Below are positions 8,270-16,704 of a stretch of 64,000 nt of DNA, one piece after another. The stretch is from Caballeronia fortuita. Lineage in GTDB: Bacteria; Pseudomonadota; Gammaproteobacteria; Burkholderiales; Burkholderiaceae. The notes under the pieces were generated by a model. It had not been told where the DNA came from. It saw only the letters and a list, made by a program, of their open reading frames with translations, and searched no databases. Location of the stretch: assembly GCF_001544835.2 (NCBI RefSeq), contig NZ_FCNX02000002.1, positions 124,001 to 188,000 on the forward strand, read 5' to 3'. How positions within the stretch are numbered: position 1 is the stretch's first letter; each line of letters starts with the position of its first letter. Both the position numbers and the translations under genes were made by a program.

Positions 8270-9366
8270 CGTCGATGGCCCCGCTCGTGCAATGCACGTC
8301 GATAGAAATTAGCCGTTTCGTGCGCCATGTCGCCGACCGTGAAGCCGCGTTCGGTAATGCGCAGGCTTTCGTTTTTCAGGCGCTCACGCAGCGCCGGCTC
8401 GTCCATCATGCGCACGATCGCGGCACGCAACGCAACCGGATCGTGAGGCGGCACGAGCAAGCCGCTCACGTTGTCTTCGATGAGTTCGGGCACGCCATCG
8501 ACATGCGTACCGATGACGGGCAAGCCCGCTGCCATCGCCTCGATGAATGCCTGGCCGAGCGCTTCCTGATGCGTCGGCAATACGAAGATATCGGAGCCGC
8601 GAAAGATATTGGGCACATCGCTGCGAAAGCCGAGCAAATGTATGCGATGAGCAAGCCCAAGGTTATCGACGATGCCCTTGATGCGTTCGAGCCAGGGACC
8701 ATCGCCCGCCATCACGACGTGCAGTTTCGGATGCGTATCGACAAGCGGGCGCACTGCGGCGATCAGATCTTCATGACCTTTCTTGTCGCGCATGATCGCG
8801 ACCATGCATGCGACGAATGCATCGTCGCCGATACCGAGTTCCGCGCGCAACGTCGAATGCGCGACGGGCTGCGGCTTCACGATGCCGTCGTAGATGGTCT
8901 GCACGCGCTTCTCCGCGACGCCCGCGGAAATCAGATAGCGACGCACGAAATGACTCACCGCAATCACGCGGTGAGGAATCCAGTTGTAAGTAGCAAGTGA
9001 TGAAATCGGCAGCGCGAGATGACGCGTACGCACGATGAGCGGCGTGCCGGCCAGCCTTCCTGCCGTGCCTGCGACGAGACTGTCGTGACCGCTATGCGTG
9101 TTGAGCACATCGAAGGCGCGGCGGCGTAGAAGCGTCTTGATGCGCAGCATCGATTGCATGTCACCGCCCCCTCGCATGCGGGCATGATGGACGGCGAAGC
9201 CGAGCTCGATACAACGCTGACCGAGACGCGCATCGCTCGGACAAATCAGTTCGACGGTATGCCCGTCTTCCCGTAGCGCGACCATCTCTTTCAACGTACG
9301 GACTTCTTGACCGCCCCATCCTTTCGAGGATTCGCTATGTAGAATCTTCAACCGCTTGGTCTCCAC
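8266..9366 (-). CDS. GT4-family glycosyltransferase
   Basis: A 366-residue GT-B glycosyltransferase. The N-terminal domain begins LKILHSESSKGWGGQEVRT, the acceptor side with the GG loop. The C-terminal nucleotide-sugar domain has VAIMRDKKGHEDL and the E-x7-E motif (EALGQAFIE) followed by AMAAGLPVIGT. It transfers a hexose from UDP- or GDP-sugar to a growing glycan in the cytoplasm. It is coupled to the downstream deacetylase by a 4-base overlap. With only these two genes present, the unit probably modifies a glycan made elsewhere in the genome. Confidence 0.88.
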   Translation of the reverse strand: METKRLKILHSESSKGWGGQEVRTLKEMVALREDGHTVELICPSDARLGQRCIELGFAVHHARMRGGGDMQSMLRIKTLLRRRAFDVLNTHSGHDSLVAGTAGRLAGTPLIVRTRHLALPISSLATYNWIPHRVIAVSHFVRRYLISAGVAEKRVQTIYDGIVKPQPVAHSTLRAELGIGDDAFVACMVAIMRDKKGHEDLIAAVRPLVDTHPKLHVVMAGDGPWLERIKGIVDNLGLAHRIHLLGFRSDVPNIFRGSDIFVLPTHQEALGQAFIEAMAAGLPVIGTHVDGVPELIEDNVSGLLVPPHDPVALRAAIVRMMDEPALRERLKNESLRITERGFTVGDMAHETANFYRRALHERGHRR

Positions 9367-9815
9367 AACTTCGACAGCCTTGCCGTCAAAAATATTTGGT
9401 AATAATTCGATTACCTTTCTGCACTTCGTTATTCGTAAGCAAAAGAAAAGAATTGATTTAAGCCTCGAACGAGGCTTATCGACAGAGACGCAGGGCTTGC
9501 AAGCGTATTGAATGCGCGTTGCGGAAGGTGCTCCACATGACCAATCGACATTGTGTTCAAAGGTCGATTGACATGGTGCGACGAAGCGACCTGATGACCT
9601 GACGAGCTAACGGCTGACTTGCGCGTACGGTTGACGCGTAGATGGCAATTTCGTCAGTTAGCCTGATGGCGATCTTAGCGCGGAATCGACAGGACTTGGC
9701 GCTAGACCGTGGGATGCGCGGGGCTTAAGGACACCCTAAGAAAAGCATTGCGACCGCAAACGTTTGTCGCTCATCCGCTAGGCGTAAATTGCGATGGACG
9801 ATTCGTCGACAGCTG
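9367..9815. other. Non-coding region with two inverted repeats
   Basis: No convincing gene was found here. TAAGCCTCG-AA-CGAGGCTTA at 9459-9478 is a perfect dyad flanked by A-rich sequence. CAATCGAC (9542-9549) and GTCGATTG (9563-9570) form an 8-bp inverted repeat with a 13-base spacer, and the similarity extends outward imperfectly (CACATGAC/ATGGTG side). Either could be an operator for the divergently placed glycosyltransferase promoter. Confidence 0.4.
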
Positions 9816-9843
9816 ATAAAAAACATTTCAGCGAATGCTGAAA
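9816..9843 (-). terminator. Rho-independent terminator of the GntR-family gene
   Basis: Read on the minus strand, TTTCAGC-ATTC-GCTGAAA (perfect 7-bp stem, 4-base loop) is followed by TGTTTTTTATC. It lies 61 bases after the stop of the gene ending at 9904, with the T-tract on the correct side. Confidence 0.75.
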
Positions 9844-9903
9844 CGCCTTTACCGCCTGCTTAATAAATTCGAAAGTCGATAACGACGCCAATACCGATCG
9901 ATG

Positions 9904-10659
9904 CTATTGGGCGTCCTGCGTCTTCGACGACCCTTCATGCGCGCGCCTCAACCGCTCGCGGCTATTGGAGAGATGCATGCGCATGGCCGCACGCGCAGCC
10001 TCGGGATCACGACGCTCGATCGCATCGTAGATATCTTCGTGCTCTCGATTCACGCGATCCAGATACCCCGACGGATCGTTGTGGGCAAGCGCCGCTGAAT
10101 TGACGCGCGTGCGCGGGATGATGGTATTACCCAATTGACTGAGAATGCTATGGAAGTAGCGGTTGCCGGTGGCCTTAGCGAGTTCGAGATGGAATGCCAC
10201 ATCGGCTGCGACCGCGTTGCCTTCGCCTGCTTCGATCAATCGCTCGAACTCATCGAGCGCGCGCCGCATCTGCGCGAGGTTTTCGTCAGTACGGCGCATT
10301 GCCGCAAGACCGGCTGCTTCTGCCTCGAGACTGATGCGCAGTTCGAGAATCGCCATCACGTCGCGCACGGTGAGATCGCCTGCGGCTTCGATCTGGAACC
10401 GGTCTTGATCTCCCGCTTCGAGGACAAAAGTGCCGATGCCATGCCGCGTCTGCACGAGGCGCGCCGCCTGCAAACGCGAGATCGATTCGCGCACAACCGT
10501 CCGGCTCACGCCGAGCTGCGCCATGATCTCCGACTCCGTCGGCAGCTTGTCGCCCGGTTGCAGCGCCCCGCTGCGAATGCGCTCGGACAACTCGGCGACG
10601 ACTTCTTCGGTGAGATTGCGGGAGCGGCGAAGCGCGCCGGACGCGAGGGCTTGGGACAT
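9904..10659 (-). CDS. GntR-family regulator with FCD domain
   Basis: A 251-residue regulator. The N-terminal GntR winged helix (about residues 15-75) includes the typical LQPGDKLPTESEIMAQLGVS and HGIGTFV segments. The C-terminal FCD domain (about 100-230) keeps putative metal and ligand residues in DVAFHLELAKATGN, NREHEDIYDAI and RMHLSNSRERL. The subgroup regulates sugar-acid and carboxylate catabolism (UxuR, LldR, DgoR-like). It is monocistronic with its own terminator. The genes flanking it are regulatory or unknown, so its target is not evident. Confidence 0.88.
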   Translation of the reverse strand: MSQALASGALRRSRNLTEEVVAELSERIRSGALQPGDKLPTESEIMAQLGVSRTVVRESISRLQAARLVQTRHGIGTFVLEAGDQDRFQIEAAGDLTVRDVMAILELRISLEAEAAGLAAMRRTDENLAQMRRALDEFERLIEAGEGNAVAADVAFHLELAKATGNRYFHSILSQLGNTIIPRTRVNSAALAHNDPSGYLDRVNREHEDIYDAIERRDPEAARAAMRMHLSNSRERLRRAHEGSSKTQDAQ

Positions 10660-11214
10660 TGAAAGGTCGATTTTTTATGTGCTCGATCAGCAATTATAGG
10701 GCGGTCGACAGCTTGTACGATGACTATCGATTCAAGCCCGCTATGCGGGAGGCGCGCGCACGGTCTCTAGAAGCAATATTCGCTGTAGTGAAGAATCTCC
10801 TGAAGTTATTGGCTATTGATGGAAAACCCCAGCCAAATCATCCGATTAGCGACAAAGCAAAGCGTTGATTAACCGTCTGTTGCGGCGTAAAGTTCAAGTA
10901 CCGCATGAAGTGAAATCGCACCAGCCAAGGCCGCATCAGCCAGACGCACGCGCCTTTTCGCTTGATCGTCTGGCTCGTGAGTCCATGCCGCATCCGTTGG
11001 ATTCGCCTTCATCTCGCGCAATCGCGGGCCCGAGCACAGCGGTTCACTGGTTTACGCCCTAGGAGTCTGTGCGCTACGCCACGCAAGGTGCGTCGCCTGT
11101 CCGTGGCGTTCAGGGCTCAGAGGCGACCCCGGTGGACCTCCGTATTCACATTCGCAAATTTCATCGCGATACTGGAAGCGCGGCATCGAGGTTGGCAGGC
11201 AAGGAGACGAGCAA
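10660..11214. other. Intergenic region without a recognisable gene
   Basis: About 555 bases separate the divergent GntR-family gene and the small unknown gene at 11215. Short frames occur but none has a ribosome-binding site together with protein-like composition. A small GC-rich hairpin, CCCGC-TAT-GCGGG, lies at 10737-10749. The promoter and autoregulatory operator of the GntR-family gene should lie near 10660-10740. Nothing else was recognised. Confidence 0.5.
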
Positions 11215-11637
11215 ATGATGCGTGAAGTAAGCGGAGCGTTCTACGGCTCCCGTAAGCTGGACGAAGCACTTGAAGATTTACGCGCGCAAGGTATCGCGGG
11301 AGACCGCGTTCGCGTGGCGAGCTTGAGCGGATTCGCGGATTTCCATACGTCGCAGACGCAAAGCAATAATGCGCAGACGCAGTGGATCGCCGCCGAATAC
11401 GCGGGACACGGGGAACACCTGGGCGTCGTCGATACGCACGACTACCCGTTCGGGTTCGACGTGTCGAGCGACGACATCCTGCCTTCGTTCGGCGCGGACG
11501 GCGGCGACGCGGATATGGCATGCAGCATTACACGCGTGATCGTCAGCATTCGCGACGAAGCGGAGATGCGCGCGGTGTGCGACATCTTCTCCCGGCTCGG
11601 CACTGACGATATCGACATGGAAAGCGTCGCTGCCTGA
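11215..11637 (+). CDS. Hypothetical small acidic protein
   Basis: A 140-residue acidic protein that I do not recognise. It begins REVSGAFYGSRKLDEALEDLRAQGI and ends with a strand-helix segment (CSITRVIVSIRDEAEMRAVCDIF). This is a beta-alpha pattern at both ends, with a Gln/Asn/Asp-rich middle (residues about 45-100). The overall plan, a flexible insert between two halves of a small alpha/beta fold, resembles general-stress proteins of the YflT/GS17M type, but this is only a guess. It has no signal peptide or membrane segment. The start is supported by AAGGAG eight bases upstream. It is convergent with the small exported protein at 11667. Confidence 0.75.
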   Translation: MMREVSGAFYGSRKLDEALEDLRAQGIAGDRVRVASLSGFADFHTSQTQSNNAQTQWIAAEYAGHGEHLGVVDTHDYPFGFDVSSDDILPSFGADGGDADMACSITRVIVSIRDEAEMRAVCDIFSRLGTDDIDMESVAA

Positions 11638-11666
11638 TCCGCGCGAACGCCACTACCGCCACCGCT

Positions 11667-11918
11667 TTACTGCGGCGTCGTCGTCGCGGGTTTCGCCTTC
11701 TTCTTGTGCTTGTGAAAGCCGCCCTGGCGCGTGCTGCCGGGCGCGGACGTATTGTCGCCGCCAACGGTCGGCCCGGCCGTCGCCGCGCCGTGGGCATTGC
11801 CGCCGCCCGAACCGCCATTGCCATTTCCGCCGCCCGCCTGCGCCATCGCTGCGCCCGAAACGGCTATCGTCGCGCCGGCCGCCAGCGCGATCAGGTTCTT
11901 CATTCCGACTATCCTCAT
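11667..11918 (-). CDS. Small exported Gly-rich, Lys-tailed protein
   Basis: An 83-residue protein of unknown function. Residues 1-27 form a clear Sec signal peptide (MKNLIALAAGATIAVSGAAMAQA, cleavage after AQA). The mature part is about half glycine, asparagine and alanine, and then ends in a basic segment (HKHKKKAKP). Such proteins are common in Burkholderiaceae periplasms, but their role is not known. The start was placed at MRIVGM because of the ideal GAGGAAAAA ribosome-binding site; the longer upstream frame is ignored. It is divergent from the UvrA-like gene, with a cluster of ATGC-rich palindromes between them. Confidence 0.75.
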   Translation of the reverse strand: MRIVGMKNLIALAAGATIAVSGAAMAQAGGGNGNGGSGGGNAHGAATAGPTVGGDNTSAPGSTRQGGFHKHKKKAKPATTTPQ

Positions 11919-11954
11919 TTTTTCCTCGTCAATCAGGTTGATCTTCAGTGTGAA

Positions 11955-12006
11955 TGCATTTCGCATGCAAAATGCATAACGCAAGATGCCATCTGGTATT
12001 TGGCAT
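11955..12006. promoter_or_regulatory. Cluster of GCATGC-type dyads in a divergent promoter region
   Basis: A 22-base imperfect palindrome lies at 11955-11976 (TGCATTT-CGCATGCA-AAATGCA, two mismatched positions). Another dyad follows, ATGCCA-N9-TGGCAT at 11986-12006. Further GCATGC copies run on to about 12014. These sit between the divergent small exported protein and the class II UvrA gene. Confidence 0.45.
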
Positions 12007-12057
12007 GCCGCATGCTCGCTCGATTCTCCCGTTGCCGCGTCTGGTCCGAGATCTCAC

Positions 12058-14742
12058 ATGGATGTCCGCAAAAACAACCGCAAGCCGGCCGAACGCGACG
12101 ATGCCGCGAATGCATCGAGAGCAGGTTTCGTGCGCGTTCGCGGCGCGCGCGAGCACAACCTGAAAAATGTCGATGTCGACGTGCCGCGTGACGCGCTCGT
12201 CGTGTTCACCGGCGTATCGGGTTCGGGCAAATCGTCGCTGGCTTTCGGCACCCTTTACGCCGAAGCGCAGCGTCGCTATTTCGAATCGGTCGCGCCGTAT
12301 GCCCGTCGTCTCATCGAACAAGTAGGCGTGCCGGAGGTCGATTCGATCGAAGGTCTGCCGCCGGCCGTCGCGCTCCAGCAGCAGCGCGGCACGCCGAACG
12401 CGCGCTCGTCGGTCGGCAGCGTCACGACGCTATCGAGCCTCGTGCGCATGCTGTACTCGCGCACCGGCAGCTATCCGCCCCGGCAGCCGATGCTCTACGC
12501 GGAAGACTTTTCGCCGAACACGGTACAAGGCGCGTGTCCGGTATGCCACGGCCTCGGGCGCGTGTACGAAGTCACAGAAAAGTCGATGGTGCCCGACGAC
12601 TCCCTCACGATCCGCGAACGCGCCGTCGCTGCCTGGCCGCCCGCGTGGCACGGGCAGAATCTGCGCGACATCCTCGTGACGCTCGGGTATGACGTCGATA
12701 CACCCTGGCGCGACCTGCCGAAGAAAGATCGCGACTGGATTCTCTTCACCGAAGAACAGCCGACGGTGCCGGTGTATGCCGGCCTCACGCCCCGGGAAAC
12801 GCAGGCCGCCTTGAAGCGCGGCGCGGAGCCGAGCTATCAGGGCACTTTCACCGGCGCGCGCCGATATGTGCTGCATACCTTCGCGCATACGCAAAGCGCG
12901 CTGATGAAGAAACGCGTGTCGCGCTATATGGTCGGCAGCGATTGCCCTGCGTGTCACGGCAAGCGTCTCAAGAAAGAAGCGCTGTCGGTGACGTTCGCGG
13001 GACTCGACATCGCCGAGTTCGCGCGTCTGCCATTGAGCCGCCTCGCCGATCTGCTCGCGCCCATTGCGCGCGGCGAATGGCTTGCACATGACGACGCTCC
13101 GGGTTCCGTGCTCGCGAAGAAGGACCGGCTCGCTGCGACCGCCAAGCGCGTGGCGGCAGGCGGTTCCGCGCACACTGCAGCGCCCGATGTGCGCCGCACG
13201 GCCAATCTCTCCGACGAGAAACGCGCCGCGGCCGAGCGCATCGCCGCCGACTTGCTGGAACGGCTCGGCACGCTCATCGACCTCGGTCTTGGCTATCTGT
13301 CGCTCGATCGCGCAACGCCGACGCTCTCGTCGGGTGAACTACAAAGACTGCGCCTCGCGACGCAGCTCGCGTCGCAACTCTTCGGCGTCGTCTATGTGCT
13401 CGACGAACCGTCGGCCGGCCTGCATCCCGCCGACAGCGAAGCGCTCTTCGCCGCGTTGCAGCGCCTGAAGTCAGCCGGCAATTCGCTCTTCGTCATCGAG
13501 CACGATCTGAATACGATGCGGCGCGCCGACTGGCTCGTCGATGTCGGTCCGGCCGCCGGCGAACGCGGCGGGCATGTGCTGTATAGCGGACCGCCGGAAG
13601 GCCTCGCTTCTGTCGATGAATCGCAGACGCGCATGCATCTGTTCGCGCCTGAACGTACCATCGAACGCGCCGTGCGCGAGCCGCGCGGCTGGCTGCGGCT
13701 TGCGGGCATCACGCGCAACAACCTGCATGGCATCGACGCCGCGTTCCCGCTCGGCGCCTTCACGACCGTCACCGGCATCTCGGGCTCGGGCAAGTCGAGT
13801 CTCGTGAGTCAGGCGCTGCCCGAACTCGTCGCGGAGCGTCTCGGACGCGCACTCGACGATACCGAAGACGAAGAGCAAGACCCGCTCTTCGCGCAAGCGG
13901 ATACGTCGGCGGGAGGACGCATCGTCGAAGGCATGGAGACGATACGGCGTCTCGTGCGCGTCGATCAGAAGCCGATCGGCCGCACGCCGCGCTCGAATCT
14001 CGCAACGTACACGGGGCTTTTCGATCACGTGCGCAAACGCTTCGCCGATACGCCCACCGCGCGCAAACGCCGCTACGGCGCAGGACGCTTTTCGTTCAAC
14101 GTCGCGCAGGGACGCTGTCCGACATGCGAAGGCGAAGGCTTCGTCAGCGTCGAGCTCCTGTTTCTGCCGAGCGTCTATACCTCATGCGCGACATGCCACG
14201 GCTCGCGCTATAACCCGCAGACGCTCGAGATCGAATGGCAAGGAAAGAACATCGCGCAAGTGCTCGACATGACCGTCGAGACAGCATGCGAGTTCTTCGC
14301 CGATGAGCCGAACGTGATGCGCTCGCTCGCCGTTCTGCGCGACATCGGCCTCGGTTATCTGCGGCTCGGTCAGCCGGCGACGGAGCTTTCGGGCGGCGAA
14401 GCGCAACGCATCAAGCTCGCGACGGAACTGCAGCGCGCGCATCGCGGCGACACGCTCTATATCCTCGACGAACCCACGACCGGTCTTCATCCCGCCGACG
14501 TGGACCGCCTGATGGTGCAACTGCAAGGGCTCGTCGATGCGGGCAACACGGTGGTCGTCGTCGAGCACGACATGCGCGTTGCGTCGCTCTCCGACTGGGT
14601 CATCGATATCGGGCCGGGCGCGGGTGAAGATGGCGGGCGCATCGTTGTGGCGGGCACGCCGCCGCATATTGCACGACATGCGGCAAGCCGCACGGCGCGC
14701 TATCTGCACGACACGTTGAACTCATGCCAGAGCGCGTCCTGA
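12058..14742 (+). CDS. UvrA-like ABC ATPase, class II (UvrA2 type)
   Basis: An 894-residue protein with two ABC ATPase modules: the first Walker [10 protein letters not shown] at 52-60, signature regions [12 protein letters not shown] and [12 protein letters not shown], and Walker [10 protein letters not shown] and ILDEPTTGL. Zinc-finger Cys pairs are present (CPVCHG, CPACHG, CPTCEG, CATCHG). Between the first Walker A half and the first CPxCHG, about 120 residues of ordinary UvrA are missing. That is the place of the UvrB-binding domain. This is the hallmark of class II UvrA proteins, which act in tolerance to DNA-binding drugs or DNA damage rather than in core repair. Start chosen at MDVRKN. 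The end overlaps the convergent HD-hydrolase gene by 21 bases. Confidence 0.88.
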   Translation: MDVRKNNRKPAERDDAANASRAGFVRVRGAREHNLKNVDVDVPRDALVVFTGVSGSGKSSLAFGTLYAEAQRRYFESVAPYARRLIEQVGVPEVDSIEGLPPAVALQQQRGTPNARSSVGSVTTLSSLVRMLYSRTGSYPPRQPMLYAEDFSPNTVQGACPVCHGLGRVYEVTEKSMVPDDSLTIRERAVAAWPPAWHGQNLRDILVTLGYDVDTPWRDLPKKDRDWILFTEEQPTVPVYAGLTPRETQAALKRGAEPSYQGTFTGARRYVLHTFAHTQSALMKKRVSRYMVGSDCPACHGKRLKKEALSVTFAGLDIAEFARLPLSRLADLLAPIARGEWLAHDDAPGSVLAKKDRLAATAKRVAAGGSAHTAAPDVRRTANLSDEKRAAAERIAADLLERLGTLIDLGLGYLSLDRATPTLSSGELQRLRLATQLASQLFGVVYVLDEPSAGLHPADSEALFAALQRLKSAGNSLFVIEHDLNTMRRADWLVDVGPAAGERGGHVLYSGPPEGLASVDESQTRMHLFAPERTIERAVREPRGWLRLAGITRNNLHGIDAAFPLGAFTTVTGISGSGKSSLVSQALPELVAERLGRALDDTEDEEQDPLFAQADTSAGGRIVEGMETIRRLVRVDQKPIGRTPRSNLATYTGLFDHVRKRFADTPTARKRRYGAGRFSFNVAQGRCPTCEGEGFVSVELLFLPSVYTSCATCHGSRYNPQTLEIEWQGKNIAQVLDMTVETACEFFADEPNVMRSLAVLRDIGLGYLRLGQPATELSGGEAQRIKLATELQRAHRGDTLYILDEPTTGLHPADVDRLMVQLQGLVDAGNTVVVVEHDMRVASLSDWVIDIGPGAGEDGGRIVVAGTPPHIARHAASRTARYLHDTLNSCQSAS

Positions 14743-15261
14743 AGGCATCCCCTCGCAATACACCACTGCGAATGCCGCTTCGAGCGGGGCATGCACGCCG
14801 CGCAATTGATCGACCACGCGCTTCGCCCAATCGAAGTACTCGCGCTTTCGTTCATCGCTCCAGGTGGAAGGCGGCGTGACGAGGATATCGCGCAGATTGC
14901 AGATCTTGTCCGCGAGCTTCACGAGCTTGGCACGGTGACTGATATGCGCCGCATGTTCGATCTGCGCGCGCTTTCTTTCTTCCTTTGGCAAGGACTTGTC
15001 GTCCGTCACTTCGACGACGATGCGCGCGATCTCTTCGCCGAAGCATTGCTCGAGTTCATCGTAGGTCGTGTCCGTGTCTTCGATCGTGTCATGCAAGATG
15101 GCCGCGATCAGCACGCGCTCGTCATCGATGCCGCCTTCATTGGCGAGCACGTTCGCGAGCGCGATCGGATGATTGATATAGGGCGAGGCGTTGGCGTCTT
15201 TGCGGCGTTGATCGCGATGCTTGTCCGCAGCGAACGCAATGGCCCGAATGAGTTGATTCAT
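14722..15261 (-). CDS. HD-domain hydrolase, Mesh1-like (p)ppGpp hydrolase type
   Basis: A 179-residue stand-alone HD domain. It has [18 protein letters not shown] near the N-terminus, the metal-binding HD in ILHDTIED, and [12 protein letters not shown]. These match the hydrolase half of RelA/SpoT and the single-domain Mesh1 proteins. There is no synthetase, TGS or ACT domain. Such enzymes remove the 3'-pyrophosphate of (p)ppGpp or hydrolyse NADPH. The substrate here is inferred, not shown. Start at MNQLIRA (GGAAA eight bases upstream). It lies 59 bases after the DUF218 gene on the same strand and may be co-transcribed. Confidence 0.83.
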   Translation of the reverse strand: MNQLIRAIAFAADKHRDQRRKDANASPYINHPIALANVLANEGGIDDERVLIAAILHDTIEDTDTTYDELEQCFGEEIARIVVEVTDDKSLPKEERKRAQIEHAAHISHRAKLVKLADKICNLRDILVTPPSTWSDERKREYFDWAKRVVDQLRGVHAPLEAAFAVVYCEGMPSGRALA

Positions 15262-15320
15262 TGACTGATTTCCAGGTGACATATACGGGCAAGTATACGT
15301 CCCGCTTCGACGCGTCACTC

Positions 15321-16037
15321 TCAATACAACCCAATCCACCGCCATGCATAGAACCGCGCGATACCCACGAGTTCATGCAGCGCGCTGTTCGAATCGAACC
15401 ATCCTTTCCGATGCGGCCGCCACCACGTCAATTGCGGACGGACATAAGCAACCGCGGGCTGCGGATGCAGACCGAACGCTTCGAACGCGAGCATCGCGCG
15501 GCGCATGTGCAGCGACGAGGTGATAAGCACGGACGTGTCGTATTCGCGCGACCGTAGGAGCTTCTCCGTATTGCGCGCGTTCTCGTACGTGTCGAGACTC
15601 TCGTTTTCGAGGATGAGATCCGAACGCTTCACGCCCGCATCGAGAAGCAGCTTTCCATAAACATCGGCTTCGCTTTGCTCATGATGCTGCGGGTTGCCGC
15701 CGGTCATGACCACAAAGCATGCCTTCTCCATCTCCACGCAGCGCTTGTAGAGCGACGCCGCGAGATCGATGCGCGTCATCGCATCGCCCTTCGGCACGAG
15801 GCGTCGTTGTCGATCGTACCAAGTGCCCCCGCCCAGCACGATGATCGCCATGCGTGAAGCGAAATGCGGGTCTTCCATCGACGCATAACGATCGTTCGCG
15901 AGCCGTATGAGCGGGTTAGGCAACCAGCTTCCGAGCATCCAGAATACGGCGACGGTCAGCAGCACAATCTTGCCGCGCTGCTTCTTCCAAACAACGAACA
16001 GCACGACAAACAGCAATAATAGCGATCCAAGTACCAA
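15321..16037 (-). CDS. DUF218 (YdcF/ElyC-like) inner-membrane protein
   Basis: A 238-residue protein with two N-terminal membrane segments (residues about 1-17 and 24-42) followed by a DUF218 domain. Its conserved segments are [37 protein letters not shown] and TSSLHMRRA. ElyC and SanA, members of the same family, act in envelope and cell-wall maintenance. The biochemical reaction of the family is not settled. It is divergent from the carrier-protein operon across a 415-base hairpin-rich region. Confidence 0.85.
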   Translation of the reverse strand: MVLGSLLLLFVVLFVVWKKQRGKIVLLTVAVFWMLGSWLPNPLIRLANDRYASMEDPHFASRMAIIVLGGGTWYDRQRRLVPKGDAMTRIDLAASLYKRCVEMEKACFVVMTGGNPQHHEQSEADVYGKLLLDAGVKRSDLILENESLDTYENARNTEKLLRSREYDTSVLITSSLHMRRAMLAFEAFGLHPQPAVAYVRPQLTWWRPHRKGWFDSNSALHELVGIARFYAWRWIGLY

Positions 16038-16223
16038 TTAACACACCCCGGTTATCTAAAGTTTCAGAATGCTTTCAACTTCCGTATCGTTTTTGCAAGG
16101 CGCTTTATGAAGAACGCGCAGTAGTTACCTGTTCGAGGCAATGCGTTTCGATTCGTCAGTGTGAATTATCGCTTCGCATAAGGACGTGCTTGATATCGCA
16201 CAAAGCGCCGGTTTCTCATCGAA

Positions 16224-16257
16224 GCCCTCCGTGCGCCATCGCACGGACGCACAGGGC
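16224..16257 (+). other. Leader hairpin 1 upstream of the carrier-protein operon
   Basis: TCCGTGCG-CCAT-CGCACGGA (16228-16247) is a perfect 8-bp stem with a 4-base loop. It is extended by GCCC (16224-16227) pairing with GGGC (16254-16257) across a one-sided 6-base bulge. No T-tract follows. It could be part of a 5' UTR structure or a small RNA. Confidence 0.5.
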
Positions 16258-16313
16258 CGCAAATTCGTTTAATACGATCAAACAAAACGGACAAGAAGAC
16301 AGTGCGTGCGAGG

Positions 16314-16340
16314 GTCCTCGTGAAATCGTCTTCACGGGAC
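16314..16340 (+). other. Leader hairpin 2 upstream of the carrier-protein operon
   Basis: GTCC-T-CGTGAA pairs with TTCACGGGAC around the loop ATCGTC, giving a 10-bp stem with one bulged T. It lies 112 bases before the carrier-protein start codon. Together with hairpin 1 it suggests a structured leader. Confidence 0.5.
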
Positions 16341-16452
16341 ACGAACAACGCTACTGCCGATTCGCACCGGGGCTTGCGACATTCGATAAGAACTCTTCGT
16401 CGCGATCCGGGTTAGTTGCACCAATGGCCGGGTACAAGGGAAAACACACACA

Positions 16453-16704
16453 ATGAAAACTGAATTGCGCCGCATCCTCGCTGAGTCTGCTCGTCTCGAC
16501 GTGCCCATCGACACCCTTGCCGATGGCGACGATCTCTACGCCGCCGGTCTTTCCTCGCTTGCCACGGTTCACGTGATGCTCGCGATCGAAGACGAATTCG
16601 GCATCGAGATTCCGGACCACATGCTCACGCGCCGGCTCTTTTCGAGCGTCGATTCGCTCGCATCGGCCGTCGACGAACTGCGTCGTTCGCAGGCGGCAGC
16701 ATGA
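16453..16704 (+). CDS. Acyl/aminoacyl carrier protein
   Basis: An 83-residue four-helix carrier protein. The phosphopantetheine site is GLSSL with S35 as the expected attachment serine, so the usual DSL is SSL here. The IEDEFGIEIPDHML helix is typical of discrete carrier proteins. It is the first gene of a run in which each gene overlaps or nearly touches the next. The third gene is an aaRS-like amino acid:carrier-protein ligase, so the cargo is expected to be an amino acid thioester rather than a fatty acid. This is not the housekeeping AcpP, which is more acidic and sits in the fab cluster. Confidence 0.88.
   Translation: MKTELRRILAESARLDVPIDTLADGDDLYAAGLSSLATVHVMLAIEDEFGIEIPDHMLTRRLFSSVDSLASAVDELRRSQAAA

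Larger units (their letters stand above)
16038..16452. other. Divergent intergenic region and structured leader of the carrier-protein operon
   Basis: No gene is seen in these 415 bases. AT-rich stretches at about 16060-16090 and 16258-16290 could hold the two promoters. The second half carries two stable hairpins (listed separately) before the carrier-protein start at 16453. Confidence 0.45.

Noticed and set aside
9459..9478. Inverted repeat as a terminator on the minus strand
   Set aside because: It lies upstream of the glycosyltransferase start, where a terminator would make no sense unless as an attenuator; kept only as a possible operator.
10737..10749. CCCGC-TAT-GCGGG hairpin as terminator
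   Set aside because: Too short and no T-tract; no gene ends nearby.
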